Positions 52,979-60,234 of a stretch of 64,000 nt of DNA are shown one piece after another. The stretch's first letter is position 1; each line of letters opens with the position of its first letter. The DNA is from Mycolicibacterium austroafricanum (GTDB lineage Bacteria > Actinomycetota > Actinomycetes > Mycobacteriales > Mycobacteriaceae). The position numbers and the translations under genes were made by a program. The notes beneath the pieces were generated by a model. The model did not search any database. It was not told the origin of the DNA and saw only the letters and a program-made list of their open reading frames with translations. The stretch is taken from the NCBI RefSeq assembly GCF_902705885.1, contig NZ_CACSIP010000023.1, positions 241,442 through 305,441 of the forward strand. Reading direction: 5' to 3'.

Positions 52979-53062
52979 GCACCATTCACAACCCGGTTCA
53001 TAAAAAGTCCGCCAAGTGCAGACTCCTTGGGTGGAATCCCCTCCGGGTGTTCGTATCACCGT

Positions 53063-53075
53063 TAACATAACGACC
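53063..53075 (+). promoter_or_regulatory. Leaderless-type -10 before small membrane protein
   Basis: TAACAT (53063-53068) fits TANNNT and ends 7 nt before ATG 53076. No ribosome-binding site precedes that ATG, which supports a leaderless transcript for the three-gene set 53076-54395. Confidence 0.45.
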
Positions 53076-53270
53076 ATGCTGAGCTTGGCGCGTCGGGTTC
53101 TGGAGTACCGGATGACCGTCGCCGAATGGATCGGCATCGCGCTGCTGCTCGGTGCGCCGTACTTCGTGATCGGGGTGCTCTGGTCGCTGACCCGCTCCGG
53201 CGCGGCCGTCGACCTGCGGGCCATCCTGTTGTGGCCGATGCTGCTGATCTCCGATGGCTGTATGCCATGA
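53076..53270 (+). CDS. Small membrane protein (first of two flanking DUF2236 protein)
   Basis: This 64-residue protein starts with a basic amphipathic stretch (LSLARRVLEYRMTVAEW). A membrane span follows (IGIALLLGAPYFVIGVLW) and a short second hydrophobic segment (AILLWPMLLI). The stop overlaps the ATG of the DUF2236 gene (ATGA), so its translation is coupled. It resembles the 86-residue protein encoded directly after that gene in layout and in a few residues (RRxL, the VAEWI/VADVI stretch, and Pro-Tyr in the span). No family is recognised. Confidence 0.65.
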   Translation: MLSLARRVLEYRMTVAEWIGIALLLGAPYFVIGVLWSLTRSGAAVDLRAILLWPMLLISDGCMP

Positions 53271-54124
53271 CCGGCAACCGCATCCGCATCACCCGCCGAA
53301 CCGCCCGCTGGAGCGACGATCCGGTGACCGCCGCCGACGCCATGGACTTCTGGTCGTTCGCCGCGGGCGCGGCCAACGTGGTCATGCAGTTGTCGCGCCC
53401 CGGTGTGGGATACGGCGTCGTCGAAAGCAAGGTCGACTCCGGCAACCTGATGAAGCACCCGTGGAAGCGGGCCCGCACCACGTTCCAGTATCTGGCCGTT
53501 GCGGTGCTTGGTTCTGACGACGACCGTGCGGCGTTCCGGGAAGCGGTCGACTCGGTGCACCGGCACGTCAGGTCCGGACCGGACAGTCCGGTGCGATACC
53601 ACGCATTCGACCGTGACCTGCAGATGTGGGTGGCGGCGTGTCTGTTCGTCGGCATCGAGGACACCTACCAACTGCTGCGCGGTGAGATGACCCGCGCACA
53701 GGCCGAACAGTTCTACACCTCGGCGTGGCCGCTGGGCACCACGCTTCAGGTCAGCCCGAACCAGTGGCCCGCGACGCGCGCGGACTTCGACCGTTACTGG
53801 GATGCGGCCTGCGAACTCGTCGATGTGGACGACGTGGTGCGCGCCTATCTGCTCGACCTGATCAACCTCCGCATGATCAATCCCCTTCTGGGGCTGCCGT
53901 TCCGGCCGCTGCTGAAGTTCCTCACCACAGGCTTTCTGGCGCCGGTGTTCCGCGACGCGCTCGGTCTCAGGTGGGGTTCGGCCCGGCAATGGTGGTTCGA
54001 GCAACTGTTCCTGTTCGTGGCGTTCGTCAACCGGTTCCTGCCGGGTTTCCTGCGACAGGGCGGAAGCCACGTGCTGCTCGCCGATGTCCGGATGCGGATC
54101 CGGCGGCAGCGCCGACTGGTCTGA
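53267..54124 (+). CDS. DUF2236 (MpaB-type oxygenase-like) protein
   Basis: This 285-residue helical protein has the layout of the MpaB/Lcp-like DUF2236 group, some of which bind haem. DFWSFAAGAANVVMQLSRPG lies near residue 25, FQYLAVAVLGSDDDRAAFR near 75, and YHAFDRDLQMWVAACLFVG near residue 115. The next region has EDTYQLLRGEM and QFYTSAWPLGTTLQVSPNQW. In many family members the WVHA segment provides a His proposed as haem ligand. Here it is WVAA, so haem binding may be lost or use another His. ATG 53267 overlaps the preceding gene, and the third gene of the set starts 10 nt after the stop. Confidence 0.78.
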   Translation: MTGNRIRITRRTARWSDDPVTAADAMDFWSFAAGAANVVMQLSRPGVGYGVVESKVDSGNLMKHPWKRARTTFQYLAVAVLGSDDDRAAFREAVDSVHRHVRSGPDSPVRYHAFDRDLQMWVAACLFVGIEDTYQLLRGEMTRAQAEQFYTSAWPLGTTLQVSPNQWPATRADFDRYWDAACELVDVDDVVRAYLLDLINLRMINPLLGLPFRPLLKFLTTGFLAPVFRDALGLRWGSARQWWFEQLFLFVAFVNRFLPGFLRQGGSHVLLADVRMRIRRQRRLV

Positions 54125-54134
54125 GGAGACGACG

Positions 54135-54395
54135 GTGTCCGGTCTTCGTCAGGGTGTGCGCCGCTTGTTGAGCAGGCAGTTGAGCGTGGCCGACGTCATC
54201 GAGCTGGCGTTGTGGCTGGCGATCCCGTACGCCGCAGCCGGTCTGGTGTGGGCGTACTTCCAGACCGAGGAGCTCAGGCACCTCGAAGGGGTGCTGCAGC
54301 CCTGGCTCCCCGCCGGTGCGGGGATGGCCGCCTACCTGATCGTGGCCGGACTGTGGCCCCTCTATCTGGTCTTCGCGACGGTCTGCGGGGCCTGA
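54135..54395 (+). CDS. Small membrane protein (second of two flanking DUF2236 protein)
   Basis: This 86-residue protein has a basic N-terminus (LRQGVRRLLSRQLSVADVI), a first membrane span (ELALWLAIPYAAAGLVWAYF) and an amphipathic loop. A second span follows (MAAYLIVAGLWPLYLVFAT). The GTG at 54135 has GAGGAGACG upstream. Its last 34 nt overlap the convergent Rv0226c-like gene. The similarity to the 64-residue protein before the DUF2236 gene suggests duplication. The pair may anchor the soluble DUF2236 protein to the membrane. Confidence 0.65.
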   Translation: MSGLRQGVRRLLSRQLSVADVIELALWLAIPYAAAGLVWAYFQTEELRHLEGVLQPWLPAGAGMAAYLIVAGLWPLYLVFATVCGA

Positions 54396-56107
54396 CCCAC
54401 CCGTCGCCGCAGCCCGAACGCCAGCATCCCGGCCAGCCCGCCGACGAGCAGGCCCAGCCACCCGGTGTGCACGGCGAGCATGACGGTGCGGTGCGGCGAG
54501 GCCGGTGTATCCCCGCCCACGGCGTACACGGTGATGTCGGTGTCGCGGTAGGCCACCGGCAGCCGCAACGCGGGTCCGGGGCCGGTGACCACCACCCAGC
54601 CGACGCCGGCGGCGGCGAGGCGTTCCCGGTCGGCCCCGGACAGCAGCAGGCGCTGCACCTCGCGGGCATGCACGCCCTCGCCGGGCACGGTGCGACCCGC
54701 GATGGTCAGGTCACCGGTGCTGAGCACGTCGGCACGCACCCATCGCGGCAGCGGGTCGAGGACTGGGGCGTCCCCGGCCCAGGTGAAGCTGCGCATGCTG
54801 TCGACGGGCAGGACGGCGACCGGCCGGGGGTCGGCGTTGATGACCGCGGCCGCGGCCGGCCACCCCGGGGGATAGTGCACGGGCCGCACCCGGCCACCGA
54901 CACCCCACGCCAGATCGGGCAGTGTCGCGATCAGCGCGGCGCAGCACACGGTCGCGGTCGCAATCGCCGGGATCCGCGGTCGCAGCGTGACCACGGCGGC
55001 GGCGCCGGCCAGCGCGTAGGCGGGCACAGCCAGCGCCACCCACTTCTGCCCGTCCCGCAGTACACCCAGCCCCGGCACCGCCCGGATCAGCTCCTCCACG
55101 ACCGCGATCCCCGGACCCGTCGCCCACACCGCGGGCGCCACGATCGCGACGGCGGCCACGACCAGCAGCGGGACCGCGACCCGGCGGCGTGCCAGCAGCG
55201 GCACGCCCACCGCGACCACGGCCAGCAGCACCACCGCCGAGGCCAGCGCGAAGAGGGTGGTCCGCGAGGCCGGTACCGCCTCGGCGTTCCAGAGACCACC
55301 CAGGCTCGCCAGGCTTCCCAGGGTCCCCAGACCCGGCTCGGCGCGCGCCGCGAACGCCCGCACCCCGGGCTCGGCGGTGTCGGTCCACCCACCCGCCACA
55401 GCGGAGGCGACGAGCCACGGCAGCGCCGCGGCGACGGCCGCGCCCAGACCGACCGTCGCGCAGAATCTCCTGGACCGGCCGTCGCCCGGCGCCGACGCCG
55501 CGACCAGGGCGGTCGTGGCGGCCAGCATCAGCCCGGTGGGCGTCAGACCGGCGAGCGCAATCCAGAACACCAGCGCCGCCACGGTCCCGCCGGCCCCGCC
55601 GGCCCCACCGGTCCCGCCGGTCCCGCCGGAACGGTATTCCAGCAGGCCTTTTCCCGGGTTTTCGCTGCTGGAATACCGTTCCGGCGGGGGGTGGCCGCGC
55701 AACGACAGCACCGTCGCGGCCACCCAGGGCAGGCAGCCGTAGCCCACCAGCAGGCTCCAGTGCCCTTGCAGAAGCCGCTCTGCGACATAGGGATTCCAGA
55801 TCGTGACGGTGACGGCGACGCACTGACCGGCGACGCCGGCGTCGGGCACCACGAGAGCCGCCAGACGCGCTGCCCCCCAACCCGCCGACCACAGGCCGAG
55901 GATCAGCAACGCCTTGACCACCACCCCGCCGTCCAGCACGGCCGACGCCAGCGCGATCGCATAGTCCTGCGGCAATGCCCGCGGCGCGGCCTGGGACAGC
56001 CCGAGCGCCGAATCCGACAGGTAGGACCGCGGCGTGGAGACCGCGTCACGCAGCAGCAGATAGCCGGGCGCCAGCAACGGTCCCGTCACCGCGAGGGTCA
56101 GCACCAA
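54362..56107 (-). CDS. Large membrane protein (Rv0226c-like), with in-frame palindrome
   Basis: This protein of about 581 residues has ten or more membrane spans. A conserved loop, NPYVAERLLQGHWSLLVGYG, lies near residue 105 and resembles GT-C-type enzymes such as the C-terminal part of AftD-class proteins. The extracytoplasmic domain near 400-520 includes LPVDSMRSFTWAGDAPVLDP. The start is unclear. TTG 56107 or GTG 56104 begins inside the first hydrophobic segment, and I found no ATG or GTG in frame for at least 25 codons upstream. A Gly/Arg/Ser-rich insert (PERYSSSENPGKG, LLEYRSGGTGGTGG) near residues 142-175 corresponds to a 67-nt palindrome plus 9-nt repeats. It looks like a foreign in-frame addition. 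It lies downstream of the Rv0227c-like gene in the same direction. Confidence 0.82.
   Translation of the reverse strand: MVLTLAVTGPLLAPGYLLLRDAVSTPRSYLSDSALGLSQAAPRALPQDYAIALASAVLDGGVVVKALLILGLWSAGWGAARLAALVVPDAGVAGQCVAVTVTIWNPYVAERLLQGHWSLLVGYGCLPWVAATVLSLRGHPPPERYSSSENPGKGLLEYRSGGTGGTGGAGGAGGTVAALVFWIALAGLTPTGLMLAATTALVAASAPGDGRSRRFCATVGLGAAVAAALPWLVASAVAGGWTDTAEPGVRAFAARAEPGLGTLGSLASLGGLWNAEAVPASRTTLFALASAVVLLAVVAVGVPLLARRRVAVPLLVVAAVAIVAPAVWATGPGIAVVEELIRAVPGLGVLRDGQKWVALAVPAYALAGAAAVVTLRPRIPAIATATVCCAALIATLPDLAWGVGGRVRPVHYPPGWPAAAAVINADPRPVAVLPVDSMRSFTWAGDAPVLDPLPRWVRADVLSTGDLTIAGRTVPGEGVHAREVQRLLLSGADRERLAAAGVGWVVVTGPGPALRLPVAYRDTDITVYAVGGDTPASPHRTVMLAVHTGWLGLLVGGLAGMLAFGLRRRVGQAPQTVAKTR
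55622..55688. repeat. Perfect 24-bp-arm palindrome inside a coding gene
   Basis: Arms 55622-55645 and 55665-55688 are perfect reverse complements (24 of 24) around a 19-nt loop. The left arm core reads GGAACGGTATTCCAGCAG. It is read through in frame by the membrane-protein gene. On one side it is flanked by imperfect 9-nt repeats of the type CCGGTCCCG (about 55586-55630). Confidence 0.9.
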
Positions 56108-56148
56108 CGCGTACGCGGGCGCCGCGAGGCGCGGAAGGGATCGGGCGA

Positions 56149-57381
56149 TCAGACCGGTTTGTCCGGCGGCAGATCGGACGGGCGCTGCGCGGGCAGCTTC
56201 TCGGTCTTGGCCTCCGCGCCTGGCACCGGCTCCCCCTCGTCACCGCGGCCACCGAAGAACCGCTGGCCGGTGTCGTCGAGGCCGGGATCGATCAGCAGGG
56301 ACTCCGCCCGGAGACTGAAGGAACCCAGCAGAGCGCCACCGACCAGGGCGATCAGCCCGAGTGCGGTGAACGTGATCGGCAGGATGCGGCCCCACAGCGC
56401 CACCCGGTCACGCTCGTCCTTGGCGGCAGCCACCTGGGACTCGACCGACTCCTCGTTGGTGGTCACGCTGTAGTCGGCGAACGTCACCTCGGGCTCGAGG
56501 GCGTCGCGTGCGTAGTAGTGGTACGCCCTGTCCGTCTGCTTGAGGATCGTGCCCGACACCGGGTCGACCCAGAACGTGCGCTGCGCGGCGTAGTACCGCG
56601 ACATCGTGATCGGTTCCTCGGGGTCTCCCTCGACACCCCACAGGCGGGCCGGCGCCGTCGCCTGGCTGTCGGCATCGTCGTCGTACAACGAGGCGTACCT
56701 GACCGGTTCGACGAGCTCGCCGTCGGCGTCGTAGCCGACGTTCTGCGTGAACTTGTAGGCGGTGAGCCCGTTGACGTCCTCTTCGCCGGAGTAGTTGGCG
56801 TCGTAGGCCTTCTGGGCGATCGGGTCGAAGTAGGGGTAGGTCTTCTTCTCGGTGTCGAACGGGAAGCGGTACGACAGCCCCTCGTGCGGCAGCGCGATGT
56901 TGGTCGGCGGGTTGTCGTCCTCGATCGCTCGGGGCTTCTGCACCGCGCCGCCGGGATTGCTCTCGCTGGACACCGCGAGAGCGGTCTTGCGGTCGAGGGT
57001 GACGGTGTCGACCATCGCCAGCAGCAGGCCGTTGTCCTGCTGCTGGTCGCTGCGCCGAAGCGTGCTGCCGACCTGCAGGGTCACCACGTCGGCGTTCGCC
57101 GGGGACTCCACGCTGATCTGTTCCTGCATCACCAACGGCACATCCTCGTTGACGATGAACCGCTCACCGAGCAGCGAAGCCGGATCGAATGCGTCGCCGG
57201 TTCCGTCGCTGATCAGGGTGGCGTCGATGTCCAGCGGAATCTTGGCGATCCTGCTGGTGGTGTAGGTCGAGAGCAGCAACGCAGCGATGAGCAGGGCGGC
57301 ACCGAGGCCCATGATTCCGCACGCGGCGATCCGCAACGCAACTGCGCGGTTCAATCCGTGTCTCCCTTCGCGCATCGCCAC
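56149..57381 (-). CDS. DUF3068 membrane protein (Rv0227c-like)
   Basis: This 410-residue protein has an N-terminal membrane anchor near residues 18-38 (IAACGIMGLGAALLIAALLL). A large extracytoplasmic domain spans residues 40-335 with many Asp, Tyr and Pro, including YRFPFDTEKKTYPYFDP and GLTAYKFTQ. A second membrane span lies near 340-362 (ILPITFTALGLIALVGGALL), and an acidic cytosolic tail follows. It belongs to the DUF3068 or porin-PorA-named family conserved in mycolate-making actinobacteria, and its function is unproven. GTG 57381 or ATG 57375 may be the start. It is transcribed ahead of the Rv0226c-like gene, and envelope assembly is the likely context. Confidence 0.87.
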   Translation of the reverse strand: MAMREGRHGLNRAVALRIAACGIMGLGAALLIAALLLSTYTTSRIAKIPLDIDATLISDGTGDAFDPASLLGERFIVNEDVPLVMQEQISVESPANADVVTLQVGSTLRRSDQQQDNGLLLAMVDTVTLDRKTALAVSSESNPGGAVQKPRAIEDDNPPTNIALPHEGLSYRFPFDTEKKTYPYFDPIAQKAYDANYSGEEDVNGLTAYKFTQNVGYDADGELVEPVRYASLYDDDADSQATAPARLWGVEGDPEEPITMSRYYAAQRTFWVDPVSGTILKQTDRAYHYYARDALEPEVTFADYSVTTNEESVESQVAAAKDERDRVALWGRILPITFTALGLIALVGGALLGSFSLRAESLLIDPGLDDTGQRFFGGRGDEGEPVPGAEAKTEKLPAQRPSDLPPDKPV

Positions 57382-57561
57382 CAGCCCCTACCTCGGTGTG
57401 TCGGGCTGCCGGTGACGATCAAAAACCCGTTCGACCCTAACAGCACAAGCTGAGGTCGTCGCTTACTGCGACGTGTTGGCGGCACAGCCGTCTCCGGGCG
57501 CGACGCCGCGTCATGACTACCCATATTCCGGCCGGTCGATCGGGCGGGCACACTGTTGTTC

Positions 57562-58758
57562 GTGACCGCCCCCGTCACGACGACGCCACCAAGCGCGGTG
57601 GGAGGAACCCGCGGGTTTCTGCCCGCCGTCGAAGGCATGCGTGCCTGCGCGGCCATCGGGGTCGTCGTCACCCACGTCGCCTTCCAGACCGGCAACACCG
57701 GCGGGATTTCCGGACGGCTGCTCGGCCGCTTCGACCTGGCGGTGGCGGTGTTCTTCGCCCTCTCGGGATTTCTGCTGTGGCGCGGACACGCCGCGGCCGC
57801 GCGGGGACTGCGATCGCGCCCGTCGACCGGCCACTACCTGCGGTCCCGCATCGTCCGCATCATGCCGGGCTATCTGGTGGCGGTCGTGGTGATCCTGACG
57901 CTGCTGCCGGACTCGGACGCTGACCTCACGGTGTGGCTGGCGAACCTGACTTTGACCCAGATCTATGTGCCGTTCACGCTGACCGCCGGCTTGACCCAGA
58001 TGTGGAGCCTGTCGGTGGAAGTGGCGTTCTACATGGTGCTGCCGCTGCTGGCGTTGCTGGTGCGATGGGTGCCGGTGCGCGCCCGGATCGGGGTCATCAC
58101 CGCCGCCGCGATCGCCAGTCTCGGCTGGGCGGTGCTGTGGCAGTTGATCCCCGCCGAGCCGGCCTTCGGGGTGAACCCGCTGAACTGGCCGCCGGCATTT
58201 CTGTCCTGGTTCGCGGCCGGAATGCTGCTCGCGGAGCTGACCGTCAGCCCGGTTGGGTTGATGCACCGGCTGGCCCGGCGCCGCGTGGTGATGGCAGTCA
58301 TCGCGGTGGCGGCGTTCCTGGTGGCTGCCTCCCCGGCGGCCGGCCCGGAGGGCCTCACCCCGGGCACGGTGAGCCAGTTCGTCCTCAAGACCGCGATGGG
58401 CGCGATCGTGGCCGGAGCGCTGTTGGCGCCGCTGGTGCTCGACCGGCCGGATACCTCCCACACCGTGCTGGGCAGCCCCACCATGGTCACCCTGGGGCGA
58501 TGGTCCTATGGCCTTTTCATCTGGCACCTGGCTGCGCTGGCGATGGTGTTCCCGGTGATCGGTGAGTTCGCGTTCAACGGACATATGCCGGTGGTGCTGG
58601 TGCTGACGGTGGTGTTCGGCTTCGCGATCGCAGCGGTCAGTTATGCACTCGTGGAATCTCCGTGCCGGAATGCGTTGCGCCGCTGGGAACGAAGGGTGGA
58701 CCCGACCCCGCTCGACAGCTCGGTCGACGACGCGACCGAACCGGCCGTCGCGCGTTAG
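57562..58758 (+). CDS. Acyltransferase-3 family membrane protein (Rv0228-like)
   Basis: This 398-residue OafA/YrhL-type integral membrane O-acyltransferase has about ten spans. The N-terminal signature is FLPAVEGMRACAAIGVVVTH, with the His that is catalytic in the family near residue 38. The R-x10-type arginine motif appears in YLRSRIVRIMPGYLVAVVV. QMWSLSVEVAFYMVLPLLAL lies near residue 147, with the conserved SVE. The GTG at 57562 has no ribosome-binding site. A -10-like CACACT ends 7 nt upstream, so a leaderless transcript is possible. It probably acylates an envelope glycan. Its stop overlaps the convergent synthetase stop by 4 nt. Confidence 0.88.
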   Translation: MTAPVTTTPPSAVGGTRGFLPAVEGMRACAAIGVVVTHVAFQTGNTGGISGRLLGRFDLAVAVFFALSGFLLWRGHAAAARGLRSRPSTGHYLRSRIVRIMPGYLVAVVVILTLLPDSDADLTVWLANLTLTQIYVPFTLTAGLTQMWSLSVEVAFYMVLPLLALLVRWVPVRARIGVITAAAIASLGWAVLWQLIPAEPAFGVNPLNWPPAFLSWFAAGMLLAELTVSPVGLMHRLARRRVVMAVIAVAAFLVAASPAAGPEGLTPGTVSQFVLKTAMGAIVAGALLAPLVLDRPDTSHTVLGSPTMVTLGRWSYGLFIWHLAALAMVFPVIGEFAFNGHMPVVLVLTVVFGFAIAAVSYALVESPCRNALRRWERRVDPTPLDSSVDDATEPAVAR

Positions 58759-60233
58759 CCGGACGGCGCGGCCCGCCGCGCGAGCACCTCGTCGCGGACC
58801 GCCGACCTACGCGCCTTTCCCGCATCGTCGCGCAACGCCCTGGTGGTGAACTCCACCGAGCGTGGCACCTTGTAGGCCGCGATGCGCGTGGTCAGGAACG
58901 CCAGCACCGCGGCTTCGTCCAGACCCTCGGCCTGCACGATGGCGTGGGGCACTTGGCCCAGATCGTCGTCCGGGACACTGACCACCAAGCAGGACAACAC
59001 CTCTGGATGCTCGGCCAGCGCTGACTCGATCTCGGCGGGGTACACGTTGCGGCCACCCACGGTGAACATGTCGACGCGGCGGTCATTGAGGTAGAAGTAG
59101 CGCTCGTCCCCGGCATCCCGGTAGTAGCCCAGGTCGCCCAACGAGTCCCAGCCGTCGCGGGACTTGGCGGTGCTGCCGATGTACCGGTAGGTGGGTCGGC
59201 CACCCGGGGACGGACGCATGTAGATCTCGCCAGCCACACCGGGCGGGCACTCGTTGCCATCGTCGTCGAGCACCTTCATTTCGCCGGCGACGACGGTGCC
59301 CACCGAACCGGGGTGGCGCAGCCACTGTTGACCCGAGATGAAGGTCAACGCCTGAAGTTCGGTGCCGCCATAGAGTTCCCACACCACCTCGGGGCCGAGC
59401 AACTCGATCCAGGCTCGTTTGACCGCCGGTGGGCACGGAGCGGCCAGATGCCAGAACCTGCGGATCGAGGACAGGTCGTAGGAGCCCGGTGCGGCCCGGT
59501 ACACCGGCAGCAGCCGCTGCATGATTGTCGGCACGGTGGCAAGGAACGTCACCCGGTGTTCGGTGACCAGGTGCAGGAAGTCGTGCGGTTCGAACCGCGG
59601 CATCACCACAAGGTGATGACCCTGCAGAAGCCCGATGACAAACGTTGTGAACCCGGTGTTGTGGCTCAGCGGTACTGAGATCAGGTTGGTGTCATCCTCC
59701 TGGGCGCCGAGCGGGTATCCGATCGCGGCGGGGACTCGGCTGTCACCGCCGGCTTCGATGAGCTTCGGCCGGCCGGTGCTGCCGCCGGAGGCCATCGACT
59801 TCCACACCGGCGACACCGCTTCGGGCAGCGGCCCGTCAGAGAACCCGGAGGCATCCGCCGCGACTTCGGCGGTGGTGCTCGTCGTCACACCCGAGGGATC
59901 GGCCCGACCCACGAGCAGGGTCGGGCGCCGCAACTCGAGCAGCGCGGCCAGCTCGGCGTCGGGCAGCCGCGCCGACAGCGGCTGCGGGACCGCGCCCAGC
60001 TTCCAGCACGCCACCACCGAGTACACCCAGTTCAGCGAGTTGGGCGCGGCGATCGTCACGTAGTCGCCGGTGCCGACGCCGAGCGAGGCGAACGCCCGGG
60101 CCAGACGGTTGCTGGTGGCGTCGAGCTCGGCCCGCGTCACGGTGACGCCCTCGCAGGTGACCGCCGGCGCGCCCGGATCCTGCGCGGCCAGCGCCGAGGC
60201 CTGTGTGCCGATCGGGGGAACCGGGCTCGTCAT
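58755..60233 (-). CDS. AMP-forming acyl-CoA synthetase downstream of aftD
   Basis: This 492-residue ANL-family ligase has the ATP loop SMASGGSTGRPKLIEAGG near residue 160. Next come ELYGGTELQALTF near residue 290 and YLNDRRVDMFTVGGRNVYP near 385. The expected C-terminal Lys lies in RDDAGKARRSAVRDEVL near residue 475. ATG 60233 lies 2 nt after the aftD stop, so it is the distal gene of an aftD transcript. Fatty or aromatic acid activation is likely, but the substrate is unknown. The frame continues upstream into aftD, which is not real coding. Confidence 0.88.
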   Translation of the reverse strand: MTSPVPPIGTQASALAAQDPGAPAVTCEGVTVTRAELDATSNRLARAFASLGVGTGDYVTIAAPNSLNWVYSVVACWKLGAVPQPLSARLPDAELAALLELRRPTLLVGRADPSGVTTSTTAEVAADASGFSDGPLPEAVSPVWKSMASGGSTGRPKLIEAGGDSRVPAAIGYPLGAQEDDTNLISVPLSHNTGFTTFVIGLLQGHHLVVMPRFEPHDFLHLVTEHRVTFLATVPTIMQRLLPVYRAAPGSYDLSSIRRFWHLAAPCPPAVKRAWIELLGPEVVWELYGGTELQALTFISGQQWLRHPGSVGTVVAGEMKVLDDDGNECPPGVAGEIYMRPSPGGRPTYRYIGSTAKSRDGWDSLGDLGYYRDAGDERYFYLNDRRVDMFTVGGRNVYPAEIESALAEHPEVLSCLVVSVPDDDLGQVPHAIVQAEGLDEAAVLAFLTTRIAAYKVPRSVEFTTRALRDDAGKARRSAVRDEVLARRAAPSG

Positions 60234-60234
60234 G

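Noticed and set aside
55586..55690. PE_PGRS-like Gly-rich repeat protein
   Set aside because: The GGTGGTGG stretch is short and lies inside a membrane-protein gene. No PE domain is present.
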